DNA of 64,000 nt from an uncultured candidate division Zixibacteria bacterium (GTDB lineage: Bacteria; Zixibacteria; MSB-5A5; SM1-73), in assembly GCA_903908285.1 (NCBI GenBank), contig CAIVRH010000029.1:38037-102036 (forward strand), in the 5' to 3' direction. The notes under the pieces were generated by a model. The model worked only from the letters and a program-made list of their open reading frames with translations, was not told the DNA's origin and made no database searches. Positions within the stretch are counted from its first letter, which is position 1, and each line of letters starts with the position of its first letter. A program made the translations under genes and the position numbers. This document shows, piece by piece, positions 17,521-27,300 of this stretch.

Positions 17521-18869
17521 TGCAAAAAGAATTGATGGTGGGAATCTCGGGCATAAGGGGGGTGGTGGGCGAAAGTTTAACCCCCGATATCGTCTTGAAG
17601 TATTCTTCTGCCTTTGGCCATCTGTGCCGATCCGGAAAAGTCGTGGTGGGCAGGGATTCCCGGGTATCCGGGGAGATGATCCGATCTATAGTAATAGCCG
17701 GGCTTATATCCACCGGCTGTCAGGTGATAGACCTGGGTATCTGTGCTACCCCCACCGTGGGAATAGCGGTGGAGGGTCTAAAGGCCAAGGGCGGGATAAT
17801 CATAACCGCCAGTCACAATCCCATCCAGTGGAATGCTTTGAAATTTGTGGGACCCGATGGAATTTTCTTAAGCCCGGAGGAAAACCGGAAGCTTCTTGAT
17901 CTGGTGAGTGGTGATAGAATAAAATATCAACTATGGAATAAACTTGGGATAATCGATTTTGATAATAGTTGGAGTAGAAAGCATATAGAAAACATCCTTA
18001 AATTGAAACACATAAATGTCACGAAGATAAAACAGAAGAAGTTCCGGGTGGTTTTAGACTGCTGTAACGGAGCGGGTGGAATCGTCTCCCCTGACCTGTT
18101 AAAGGATATGGGTTGTGACGTAATTGAGCTTAATTGTAAACCGGATGGAATGTTCCCTCACGACCCGGAGCCTACTCCTAAGAATCTCTATTCTCTTTGT
18201 CAATCGGTAAAAAAACACCATGCCGATTTAGGCTTGGCCAACGATCCCGATGTGGATCGTTTGGCAATCGTTTCGGAAAAAGGGATACCGTTAGGCGAGG
18301 AGGTTACTTTGGCTCTGGCAACGAAGTTCATTTTAAACCGAAAGTCGAATTCCTCGGTGGTAGTCAACCTTTCCACCTCACGAATGATCGATGACATAGC
18401 CAAGCAATTCAATTCCAGAGTGTACCGAACCAAAGTCGGCGAAGCTCATGTTGCCAGAAAACTTAAGGAGATCAAAGGTGTAATCGGGGGAGAGGGGAAT
18501 GGGGGGGTGATCCTGCCCGATTTGCATTACGGACGGGATGCTTTGGTCGGGATGGCTTTGATCCTGGAATATCTGGCAGAATCCGGAAAATCCATAAGCC
18601 AATTAGCCTCGGAACTTCCGCAGTATTTTGTGGTAAAAGAGAAGGCAAGGATTAATAAAAATTTTGAAAGGAATCTGACCCGGCTGAAAAGAAAATACTC
18701 CAGGGGAAAGATAAACTCTTCGGACGGTTTGAGAATAGATTATGACGATTTCTGGCTGCAGGTGAGAAAATCCAACACCGAACCCCAGGTGCGGATAATC
18801 GCCGAAGCCCGGTCACAAAAAGAAGCTTCCAACCTCATTACGGAAGTGCAAAAGATATTAAACTCGTAG
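17520..18869 (+). CDS. glmM: Phosphoglucosamine mutase
   Basis: 449 residues. It converts glucosamine-6-P to glucosamine-1-P for peptidoglycan and LPS. Motifs in order: GISGIRGVVGE, the phosphoserine loop TASHNP (Ser98), the metal loop DPDVDRLA, the sugar-binding GGEGNGGVILP, and the C-terminal phosphate-binding RKSNTEPQVRI. Close paralogues (archaeal-type phosphomutases) share these motifs, but the adjacency to glmS favours glmM. The ATG overlaps the stop of the ATP-grasp gene. The stop codon TAG is part of a GTAG-headed repeat. Confidence 0.9.
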   Translation: MQKELMVGISGIRGVVGESLTPDIVLKYSSAFGHLCRSGKVVVGRDSRVSGEMIRSIVIAGLISTGCQVIDLGICATPTVGIAVEGLKAKGGIIITASHNPIQWNALKFVGPDGIFLSPEENRKLLDLVSGDRIKYQLWNKLGIIDFDNSWSRKHIENILKLKHINVTKIKQKKFRVVLDCCNGAGGIVSPDLLKDMGCDVIELNCKPDGMFPHDPEPTPKNLYSLCQSVKKHHADLGLANDPDVDRLAIVSEKGIPLGEEVTLALATKFILNRKSNSSVVVNLSTSRMIDDIAKQFNSRVYRTKVGEAHVARKLKEIKGVIGGEGNGGVILPDLHYGRDALVGMALILEYLAESGKSISQLASELPQYFVVKEKARINKNFERNLTRLKRKYSRGKINSSDGLRIDYDDFWLQVRKSNTEPQVRIIAEARSQKEASNLITEVQKILNS

Positions 18870-18898
18870 GTCCGAAATGTCCCCAAGGACTTTCGGAC
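18866..18898. repeat. GTAG-headed palindrome overlapping the glmM stop
   Basis: GTAG followed by GTCCGAAATGTCC, a short loop and GGACTTTCGGAC. A related copy is at 19051-19084 (GTAGGTTCGTACTGTCC ... GGACTTTCGGAT), and an inverted one at 59024-59056. Confidence 0.8.
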
Positions 18899-18928
18899 AA
18901 CAAGAAAACAGATATTTTAATCCTCGTC

Positions 18929-18977
18929 GCTAAGCCTTCACCTGTCCTGAGTGAAATCGAAGGATGGCTTGGCGAGG
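18929..18977. repeat. GCTAAGCCTTCAC/CGAAGGATGG palindromic repeat, second copy
   Basis: GCTAAGCCTTCACCTGTCC, TGAGTGAAATCGAAGGATGG and CTTGGCGAG; same family as 16353-16412. Confidence 0.65.
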
Positions 18978-19050
18978 GACTGAATCAGTTGTAGTTCGGG
19001 TTGTCCCAAAGACCCGTCTGGGCGAAGCTACCCGACAACATATTTTTCTC

Positions 19051-19084
19051 GTAGGTTCGTACTGTCCGCCAGGACTTTCGGATA
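19051..19084. repeat. GTAG-headed palindrome before glmS
   Basis: GTAGGTTCGTACTGTCC and GGACTTTCGGATAAA, a variant of the element at the glmM stop. It lies within the 5' region of glmS. Confidence 0.65.
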
Positions 19085-19105
19085 AAAAGATACCAAGGAG
19101 TCAAG

Positions 19106-20932
19106 ATGTGCGGCATAATCGGATACGTCGGCAGAGAAAAAGCGGTTCCTCTTCTGGTGGAGGGTTTGAAGAGACTGGAATACCGGGGCTACGATTCCGC
19201 CGGAATCGCCGTGCTGGAAGGCGAAGGGCTGATCTTTGAAAAATGTGCGGGAAAGATATCTGCTTTGGAGTCTTTGCTCCGCAACAAAAACTTCGATAGC
19301 ACCACCGGCATTGCTCACACCCGCTGGGCTACTCATGGGGAGCCTAACGATTTGAATGCTCACCCCCACCTCGATTGTCAGGGGAATATAGCGGTGGTGC
19401 ATAACGGCATCATCGAGAACTATCGCAGCCTCCGGGAACTCCTGGGTCGCAAGGGTCACAAATTCACTTCCGACACCGACACCGAGATTTTGGCTCACTT
19501 AATTGAGGAGTACTATGACGGTGATCTTCTTGAGGCCACCCAGGCCGCACTCTCCCAGGTGGAGGGTACCTATGGCATTGCGGTCCTGTGCAAGAACAAT
19601 CCCCACCAGATCGTAGCCGCCCGTAACGGAAGCCCCCTGGTGATAGGCACGGGCAAGGGGGAAAATTTTGTTGCATCGGATGTAGCCGCAATCTTGAGGC
19701 ATACCAACCGGGTGGTTTATCTGGAGGACCGCGAGGTAGCATTGATTGATCCGGATAATTTCTCCATCTCCACCGTGGATAAGGTGGAGGTTACTCCGGA
19801 GATTCAGGAGATCTCCTGGACCTTAGACCAGATTGAAAAAGAGGGATACCCTCACTTCATGCTCAAAGAAATCTGTGAACAACCAGTCACCCTGCGGAAT
19901 GCCATCCGGGGACGCTTGAACTACGAGGAGGGAACTTCCCGGCTAAACGGGTTGAATCTGCAGTATGAGGAACTGCACTTAGTCGACCGGATCATCCTCT
20001 CCGCCTGCGGCACCGCCTGGCATGCGGCATTGGTGGGGGAATACATGATCGAGGGTACTGCTATGATTCCGGTGGAGGTGGAATACGCCTCCGAGTTCCG
20101 ATACCGCAGCCCGATCATTAACGAAGGAACATTGGTTTTTGTGATCAGCCAATCCGGAGAGACGGCAGACACCCTGGCAGCGTTAAGGGAGGCAAAAAGG
20201 AAAGGGGCAACCGTTCTGGGAATCTGCAATGTGGTGGGAAGCACCATCGCCCGGGAAACCGATGGCGGAGTGTATATCCATGCTGGTCCGGAAATCGGAG
20301 TGGCATCCACCAAAGCCTTCACCTCTCAGATGATGGTGTTGTCTTTGATCTCCTTGTTTTTGGCCCGGATGCGGACCTTGTCGCTGGAGCAGGGGAGGGA
20401 GATCATCGACGCCCTCTACAAAATCCCCGACCAGGTAAATGAAATACTCAAAAACGATTCAACCATCCAAAGCATAGCCGAGAAATATTACCAGAAGAAC
20501 AATTTTCTGTATCTGGGACGGGGATTCAATTTCCCCATTGCCCTGGAGGGTGCTCTGAAGTTGAAGGAGATATCCTACATTCATGCCGAAGGTTACCCGT
20601 CAGCGGAAATGAAGCATGGACCTATTGCCTTGATCGATGAGAATATGCCGGTGGTGGTGATAGCCCTTAAGGACAAGGTACATGACAAGGTGTTGTCCAA
20701 CATAGCCGAAATCAAAGCCCGCAAAGGGAAGGTGATTGCGGTTGCCACCCGGGGAGACTCCGAGATAGCGGATAAAGTGGATCATGTCATATATATTCCT
20801 CAAACTTTAGAGCTTTTGACCCCCATCCTTTCTGTGATACCGCTGCAGCTGTTGGCTTACCACATGGCGGTCCTGCGGGATTGCAATGTGGATCAGCCCA
20901 GAAACCTGGCGAAAAGCGTAACCGTTGAATAG
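19106..20932 (+). CDS. glmS: Glutamine-fructose-6-phosphate aminotransferase (isomerizing)
   Basis: 608 residues, the normal length. Class II glutamine amidotransferase domain: catalytic Cys2 (MCGIIGYVG), HTRWATHG, HNGIIENY and SDTDTE. Two SIS domains follow: SACGTAWHA, SQSGETADT, STKAFTSQ; then LGRGFNFPIALEGALKLKE and HAEGYPSAEMKHGP; the C-terminus is DQPRNLAKSVTVE. It makes glucosamine-6-P, the first step of the amino-sugar pathway whose next enzyme GlmM is just upstream. ATG after AAGGAG. No glmS ribozyme is recognisable in the short upstream gap, which is mostly repeat. Confidence 0.98.
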   Translation: MCGIIGYVGREKAVPLLVEGLKRLEYRGYDSAGIAVLEGEGLIFEKCAGKISALESLLRNKNFDSTTGIAHTRWATHGEPNDLNAHPHLDCQGNIAVVHNGIIENYRSLRELLGRKGHKFTSDTDTEILAHLIEEYYDGDLLEATQAALSQVEGTYGIAVLCKNNPHQIVAARNGSPLVIGTGKGENFVASDVAAILRHTNRVVYLEDREVALIDPDNFSISTVDKVEVTPEIQEISWTLDQIEKEGYPHFMLKEICEQPVTLRNAIRGRLNYEEGTSRLNGLNLQYEELHLVDRIILSACGTAWHAALVGEYMIEGTAMIPVEVEYASEFRYRSPIINEGTLVFVISQSGETADTLAALREAKRKGATVLGICNVVGSTIARETDGGVYIHAGPEIGVASTKAFTSQMMVLSLISLFLARMRTLSLEQGREIIDALYKIPDQVNEILKNDSTIQSIAEKYYQKNNFLYLGRGFNFPIALEGALKLKEISYIHAEGYPSAEMKHGPIALIDENMPVVVIALKDKVHDKVLSNIAEIKARKGKVIAVATRGDSEIADKVDHVIYIPQTLELLTPILSVIPLQLLAYHMAVLRDCNVDQPRNLAKSVTVE

Positions 20933-21087
20933 AAACCGATCATCCGTATTGTGCGCACGCACTCGTCACAGACTCCTGGCCCGTGACAACGCTTTATGGT
21001 TTATGGTAAGCTGAGATCTCATAATCCCAAAAGTAGATCCGGTAAGATGCCGTATCAGTACCGGCTCAATGTTAACCAAAAATACCC

Positions 21088-21115
21088 TTGACAATCCCCC
21101 TGCCACATATATATT
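21088..21115 (+). promoter_or_regulatory. Sigma-70 promoter for DUF4398-like lipoprotein
   Basis: TTGACA (21088-21093), a 16-base spacer and TATATT (21110-21115), about 110 bases before the ATG. The rest of the 20933-21225 gap shows nothing else. Confidence 0.6.
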
Positions 21116-21225
21116 TTTCAAGTTCAGTATTGGATTGGATATGTTCCCGGGTTGATCTCATTCATAAAAGAATAATAAATCATCAGTAACCATATAGCTA
21201 AAAAGGAAAGGTGGTGAAACATTAA

Positions 21226-21801
21226 ATGAAAAAAGAAATTTCTGTTGTGGGTATGGTTGTTTGTGCTTTTCTGCTTTTGATTTTAAGCTGCCAAAGTGCA
21301 CCTCAAAAAGAGCTGACGGATGCTAAAGCCGCCTTGGCAAAAGCCCAGGAGGCGGAAGCGGATAAATACGCCTCCGATCTTTTTAATCAAGCCAAAGACT
21401 CCATCACCGAAGCGGAGAATTTGATCGCTTCCAAAAAATATACAGAAGCAAAAGAGCTTCTGATCAACGCCAAGACTGTAGCCGAGTCAGCTGCCCAACA
21501 GGCAGTCATCACCAAGGACGAGACCAAAACCGAAGTGGAAGATTTTTTCGCAGCCATCGATGGTGCCAGAAAACAGCTGGTAGAGACTCAAAATCTGGCA
21601 AAACAGTGGAAGCTTCCCGATGCGGTATGGAAGCTCACCGACGAGACCGCCAGATGGGATCAGGGACGAAACAGAGCGCAAACCGAATATAATGCGGGAA
21701 ACTACTACCTGTCCAAGCAACTGACTGCCCAGATCCACCAGGAGATAACCTCAAAAGACAACGAGCTAAGAAATCTGATCATGGAAAAGCAGAAGAAATA
21801 A
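21226..21801 (+). CDS. DUF4398-like helical lipoprotein
   Basis: 191 residues. Signal peptide KKEISVVGMVVCAFLLLILSC gives an acylated cysteine at 22. The rest is alpha-helical with alanine/glutamate heptads (ELTDAKAALAKAQEAEADKYASDLFNQAKDSITEAENLI), the pattern of DUF4398 periplasmic lipoproteins. It probably sits as an outer- or inner-membrane-anchored rod in the periplasm. It has its own promoter and a strong downstream terminator, so it is a single-gene transcription unit. Confidence 0.75.
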   Translation: MKKEISVVGMVVCAFLLLILSCQSAPQKELTDAKAALAKAQEAEADKYASDLFNQAKDSITEAENLIASKKYTEAKELLINAKTVAESAAQQAVITKDETKTEVEDFFAAIDGARKQLVETQNLAKQWKLPDAVWKLTDETARWDQGRNRAQTEYNAGNYYLSKQLTAQIHQEITSKDNELRNLIMEKQKK

Positions 21802-21907
21802 TCTCTCTTTGAAACGGAGTATCGTAACCGGTTCAAAACTTAATGGATTTGTTGGGAAAAGACAGATTCTAAATTGGATTTCTAACGGCTTTTGGATTCT
21901 TGATCTC

Positions 21908-21944
21908 AAACCGGCATCTAATTAAATTAGGTGCCGGTTTTTTT
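21908..21944 (+). terminator. Rho-independent terminator
   Basis: AAACCGGCATCTAAT and ATTAGGTGCCGGTTT form a 15-base stem with one mismatch-level G-T pair, followed by seven T residues. Confidence 0.85.
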
Positions 21945-21978
21945 GGGATAAAATGAAATGGCTTGAGTAACTTGAATC

Positions 21979-22105
21979 ATGAATCCCCGGAGCCAAGCCG
22001 GGTACGGCAAATGCCGGGATGAATCCAAAATTAAAAGCAAAGAGAGGGTCAGCTCCCGTCCCCTAAAGCCGACCGCTTCCCCATTCGGGGATTCTCTCTT
22101 TGCTA
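21979..22105 (+). ncRNA. Candidate structured RNA with a potential pseudoknot (possible riboswitch)
   Basis: Two perfect long-range pairings cross each other: GAATCCCCG (21981-21989) with CGGGGATTC (22086-22094), and AGCAAAGAGAG (22036-22046) with CTCTCTTTGCT (22094-22104). They would form a pseudoknot or two alternative states. Between them are GGAGCC, GGGATGAATCC and AGGGTCAGCTCCCGTCCCC followed by AGCCGACCGCT, an order loosely like the c-di-AMP (ydaO) riboswitch core, but the match is weak. No gene overlaps it, and a terminator ends the upstream unit. A small T-rich stretch follows the second stem, so it may act as an attenuator. The rest of the gap to 22395 shows nothing clear. Confidence 0.45.
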
Positions 22106-22395
22106 TTATATTTGCCAGGTTTTGTTTTTTTCTTACCCGGTATCGTCTCCCGATTCAATCGTTTCTTGTTTCTGCCAACTCCTTCGTTTTGTCTGTTTTA
22201 ATATCGTCGACTCATGTGTCAGAAGCTGTCATCTGATTTCAACTATTTTTACCCTAAAGAAATTTTTTGAAGAAACAGCGCAGCGGAGAATTAAATCACC
22301 TGACCAGCCGGAAAGTCAAAGAGAATACATTTGATTTCTTTCCCCATCCGCACGCATAAACCAAATTAAAATAAACGTCTCCCCTTCAATTTCTG

Positions 22396-22423
22396 TTGAC
22401 AAATCCTTGATTTGAATTAATAT
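22396..22423 (+). promoter_or_regulatory. Sigma-70 promoter for the GAF-type sigma-54 activator
   Basis: TTGACA (22396-22401), a 16-base spacer and TAATAT (22418-22423). The predicted start near 22430 lies inside the longest open frame, which supports the ATG at 22452. Confidence 0.65.
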
Positions 22424-22451
22424 TCGGATGATAGTATACTTCGGGGAATAT

Positions 22452-24302
22452 ATGAAAAAACAAAAAATCAAATCTGCTGCAGACAAGGTTGAAGAAAGCA
22501 TCCAAACCCTCAAATTGAGCGGATCGCGAAATTTAAAGTCGATCTTTCGGGAAATCATCAGCCTGAAGGAAAACTTGGTCGGTTTGAATGCCAACCTCCC
22601 CCTGGAAAAATTCAAGGAAACGATAGAGAAATCTTCCTCGTTTTTAGATAACATCGAGAGGAAGGCCGTCAGTTTGGAAAATTCCTTGAGCGAAAACGTC
22701 TCGTGGCTTGATTCCGAATACCAGATATCCAAATCCGAGTCCAAGGAATGGGAAGAGGAAAGCCGAACCTTCAAAACTCTATACGAGCTTTCCAATATCA
22801 TCTATTCGGAAAGGGATGTAAATGTGCTTTTGGAGGAGGTGGTCGATTCGATTGTGGAGATCACCTCGTGCGAGCATTGTTATTTAAAGATATTCGATGA
22901 GAACCGAAACGCAAAACTCTCACTGGCCAAAGACAGCGAGAAAAAGGAGATCGAGGAGGAGCGGGAAGACATCAACGACAAGATCATAGAGACCTCAATG
23001 GATACCGGTAATGCCGTGTGCATCACCCAGCTTTTAACCCAGGATTGGGATGAGGACAAGGAAGAACCGACCTGTCAAGTGATCTCCATTCTCTGTGTTC
23101 CCTTGAAGTCGAAAGAAAGATCCATCGGTGTAATTTATTTAGACGACCCCAAAGCCGATTCCTTTTTCACTCCGGACGATGCCGGACTCTTGGTATCCTT
23201 GGGGGAAAAGGTGACGGTGGCTTTGGAGAACAACCTGCTGTTTACCGAGCTTAAGGAGTCTCAGGAGAAACTATTGCAGGACCTGCGGGGAAGATTCAAA
23301 TTCGACGAGATTTTGGGCAACAGCCCCCAGATGGTGGAGGTGCTGAAAACCGTGGCGGATGTGGCGGATACCGACGCCACGGTGCTGATCGAGGGGGAAT
23401 CGGGAACCGGTAAAGAACTTTTGGCCCGGGCTATCCATTTCAACAGCAGCCGCTCCAAGAAACCTTTCGTTCCCATTAACTGTGCGGCCATCCCCGAAAC
23501 CCTTTTGGAAAGCGAGCTTTTCGGCTACGAGAAGGGTGCTTTTACCGGCGCGGTCCAAAAGAAGCTGGGAAAATTCGAGGTGGCAAACGGTGGGACCATT
23601 TTCTTGGATGAGATCGGGGAGATGAGCCCCCTCTTACAGGTTAAGATTTTGAGATTTCTCCAATCCCGCCAATTCGAGCCCCTAGGTTCCAACCGGGTAA
23701 AAAAATCGGATGTCCGGATCATCGCTGCCACCAACAAAGAGCTTTTCTCCCTGGTCAAGGAGAATAAATTCCGGGATGATTTATTCTATCGGATAAACGT
23801 AATCAACATTAAACTGCCTGCGTTAAGAGAAAGAAGGCTGGATATCGCACCTTTGGCTGAGTCTTTTGCCATCCGGTTCGGAAAGAAAAATGGTAAGAAG
23901 ATCAAAGGAATCGATCCGGAGACGTTGAATATTTTAAACCGTTACAGCTTCCCCGGAAACATCCGGGAGCTGGAGAATATCGTAGAGCGCGCAGCCATTT
24001 TGGCTCAAGGGGAGATGATCACCAAAGAGGATCTCCCCAAGGTCATATTCGAGGAAAACGGTTTCGATTACAAAACCAAAGTTCCGGAGAATTACGGGGA
24101 GATGCGGGCTTTGAAGAAGAAAGCCATCGAGGAGATCGAAAAGTCTTTCTTAGACCATATCCTCGGCCAGCACGATCATAACATCTCCAAAGCCGCCGAA
24201 GAAGCCCGCATGCACCGGGTCGAGTTACATCGATTGATAAACAAATACAAGCAAGACATAAAGGATACAAGAAAGCTCAAATCTGAAGTTTCCCACCATT
24301 AA
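22452..24302 (+). CDS. Sigma-54-dependent activator with GAF sensor domain
   Basis: 616 residues. A charged helical N-terminal part (about 1-115) is followed by a GAF domain ([25 protein letters not shown] to [12 protein letters not shown], about 115-280). The AAA+ domain has Walker A GESGTGKE near residue 314, an intact sigma-54 loop GAFTGA near 362, Walker [12 protein letters not shown] and the arginine-rich LPALRERR. The C-terminal Fis-type helix-turn-helix is [27 protein letters not shown] 22452 lies after GGGGAAT and downstream of the predicted transcription start. The next gene, convergent, is a large exported protein with a -24/-12 promoter, a plausible target. The GAF ligand is unknown. 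Confidence 0.92.
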   Translation: MKKQKIKSAADKVEESIQTLKLSGSRNLKSIFREIISLKENLVGLNANLPLEKFKETIEKSSSFLDNIERKAVSLENSLSENVSWLDSEYQISKSESKEWEEESRTFKTLYELSNIIYSERDVNVLLEEVVDSIVEITSCEHCYLKIFDENRNAKLSLAKDSEKKEIEEEREDINDKIIETSMDTGNAVCITQLLTQDWDEDKEEPTCQVISILCVPLKSKERSIGVIYLDDPKADSFFTPDDAGLLVSLGEKVTVALENNLLFTELKESQEKLLQDLRGRFKFDEILGNSPQMVEVLKTVADVADTDATVLIEGESGTGKELLARAIHFNSSRSKKPFVPINCAAIPETLLESELFGYEKGAFTGAVQKKLGKFEVANGGTIFLDEIGEMSPLLQVKILRFLQSRQFEPLGSNRVKKSDVRIIAATNKELFSLVKENKFRDDLFYRINVINIKLPALRERRLDIAPLAESFAIRFGKKNGKKIKGIDPETLNILNRYSFPGNIRELENIVERAAILAQGEMITKEDLPKVIFEENGFDYKTKVPENYGEMRALKKKAIEEIEKSFLDHILGQHDHNISKAAEEARMHRVELHRLINKYKQDIKDTRKLKSEVSHH

Positions 24303-24323
24303 ACTTGAGATTAGACTAAAATA

Positions 24324-24355
24324 AGGTCGGGAAATCCTGCTTCCGATCTTTTTTT
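24324..24355 (+). terminator. Rho-independent terminator
   Basis: AGGTCGG and CCGATCT pair (one G-T) around a CCTGCTT-containing loop, followed by seven T residues, just after the activator gene. Confidence 0.65.
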
Positions 24356-24385
24356 CTTTAAATGCCAGCATCTATTGAATTTCAA

Positions 24386-27300
24386 TTAGCAGCTCGGTCT
24401 CATTCCGCTCTTGAAAAGATAGTTGATCAGGTAGATAATATCAGCAACCGTAACCTCATTATCATTATTGCTGTCACCGGCGGTTACCGGTTTGGGCGCA
24501 GGACCATTTTTGAAAAGATAATTGATCAGGTATACCACATCCCCCACATCGATATTCCCACTGCTGTCCGCATCCCCTAAAGAACATCTCCTCCCCCAGC
24601 TGGGCCAGCTGTCCCAGCTTGAGTTCAGAGTAAGATTGTGCTGTCCGCTCCCATCCGCATTCATCAGGTAAACCTCATAGTTCCCCCCCCGGTTGCTTTG
24701 AAACGCAATCTTGCTCCCGTCTGCCGACCAGCAGGGATTCTCATTGAATCCCGATGCATCCGTCAGCGTGGTATCGCTGCTCCCGTCCGCATTCATCACA
24801 TGCACCTGTCCGGTCATGGCTAAAAGATCCACCGTGTTGTAAGCTATCTTGTTGCCGTCAGGTGACCACTGCGCAAAAGCCTTGTCCGTGGAGGAATTGG
24901 TCAGACGCTCCGGGCTGCTCCCGTCCGGATTCATCCGGTAAATCTCATAGTGTCCGTCTCTTTTACTGTAAAACAATATCTTGGTCCCGTCCGGTGACCA
25001 GATCGGTCGGGAGTCTCCGTTGGCATCACCGGTTATGGCGGTGTCTCCGCTCCCGTTTGAGTTCATCACGTGGATCTCACTTACCAACCAGTTGCCCGGA
25101 GGACTTACCACATACGCGATCTTCCTCCGGTCCGGGGATAAGTCCGGGGTCACTTCGTCCTGGTCCGGAGTCTGGGTCAGACGCTGCTGGTTGCTTCCGT
25201 CCCCGTTCATGCTATACACCTCATAGTTCCCCTCCCGGTTCGAACAAAAAGCTATCTTAGCCCCATCCCGGGAGAATCCGGGCCACCGGTCCTCGGCATT
25301 ATTGGTGGTCAGCTGTCTTACGCTGGTGCCCCCATTGTCCATGCTATAGATCTCCGCATCCCCGTCCCGCCATGATTCAAAACCAATCCTTTGGGTGGTG
25401 TCTAGTGGAAACGGATTGAGCTTCTCGATGACGGATGCCTTAACCCAATAAGAATTATAGCCCGTATCTCCGGTCTTGGCTGAATTAAAGAAGAGATACT
25501 CTCCGTCCGGAGTAATGGATGGAAAAGCATCCTCGTTTGGCCCGTTTATCCTGTTACCCATATTTACCGCCGGTGTCCAGGTGCTATCCAGATTCTTAAA
25601 AGCAACGTAGAGATCATGATACCCGAAACCTCCGGCACGGTTCGACATGAAAATGATATATCTTTCATCCGGATCAACGTAGGGAGTGGCTTCATTGGAA
25701 GATGAGTTGATCTCATCAGGCAATCTCTCAAATTGCGAATACATCCCATCCTCTAATCTCGATCGATATATGTCTATCCCGTTGCCCGGGGAATATATCT
25801 CGAAATAAATCGTTTGATCCGGCGTAAGAGAAATGTCCCACCCCAAACCTCCGGGTAACGAAGAATAATCCATATTCACCAATTGAGGGACAGACCAGCC
25901 AGTATCGGCTCGGAATACCTGATAAATTTTCATACTGCCGTCCCGGTAGGAAGTGAATAGCAGCCGGTTCCCGCCCTTGGCAAACGCCGGAGAATTGTCC
26001 CCCGAATCGCTGGCAAAGCTCGGACTTTGGGGGAAAGTCCATTCCTGGTTTTCATCCATCTTCATACCATACATCTCCATGTTGGCGCTGGGCTTGTCGG
26101 AGACATACTTAACGAAGTACATCTCCGAGTTGTCCGGGGAAAACGTAGGGGAACCGTGCCACCACCAGTTGCCGTTGGACAAAAGAAAACGGGGGGGAAA
26201 TCTTTTAGGGATAGTATCCGGAGGAGTCTGACCCAAATATAAACCCTTCAAGGTTTGGGAATATTTGGCCAGAAAAACGTCCGCCGAACCGGCGGAGCTT
26301 AAATAGGAGGTGGGGGGATCAGGGTCAAAATCAACGTTAGTTCCGGCAAAGTAACCGGTGACATACACATGGTTTTCACTGTCCACACCTATGCCGCTGC
26401 CACCATCGCTATATGACCCCCCCATATTGGCTGCCCATATATAATTACCGGAGGTATCGTATCTGGCAAAAAAGATGTCCGTATTGCCCGCGGAATTTAA
26501 GTAAACCCAGCCGGGTCCGGGATCGAAGTCTACGGAAGTTCCCCAAAAAGACCCGGTGATATAAAAATTCCGCAAACCATCCAGACCAAAATCGTTGACA
26601 TAATCGTCCCCGGTCCCGCCGATTTTTTTAGCCCATAGATAGTTGCCGTAAGCATCATAATCGGCAAAAAAGAAATCGAATCCCCCGGCAGAGCTCAGAT
26701 AGGTAGTGCCGCTGCCGGGATCAAAATCGATGTTGGCTCCTTGAAAGTGACCGAGAACATAAACGTTGTTCCGATCAACACTGGCGATGTATCCTCCAAT
26801 ATCGTCTCCGGTCCCGCCTATTTGTCTTACCCACGAAAAATTTCCGGATGAATCATACTTAGCAAAGAAGATATCGTAACCTCCGGCAGAATTCAAATAG
26901 GCTGTGCCCGGACCCGGATCAAAGTCGACATTCGTGCCCTTGAAAGCACCGGTAAGGTAAACATTGTTTGAGTCATCTAAGGATATTGCATTCCCCACCT
27001 CGTAATTCGATCCGCCGGCGCTCTTCGCCCATAGATAATTCCCCAGGGAATCATATTTGGCAAAAAAGATATCCCCCGAGTTAGCCACAGAACTTAGATA
27101 GGCAGTTCCCGGACCGGGGTCAAAATCGGTGTTAGTTCCGTAGAAGTAACCGGTAATATAGACGTTATTCTGGTCGTCCAAAGCTATATCATGCCCCCCG
27201 TCCCCCAGACTGCTGCCGATGCTCTTCGCCCATAGGTAATTCCCGTTGGCATCGTATTTGGCAAAATAGATATCGGTGGCTCCGGCAGAGCTTAAGATGG

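Noticed and set aside
24754..25260. Plus-strand open frame opposite the large SBBP/dockerin gene
   Set aside because: Shadow of the strong minus-strand coding sequence with its repeat motifs.
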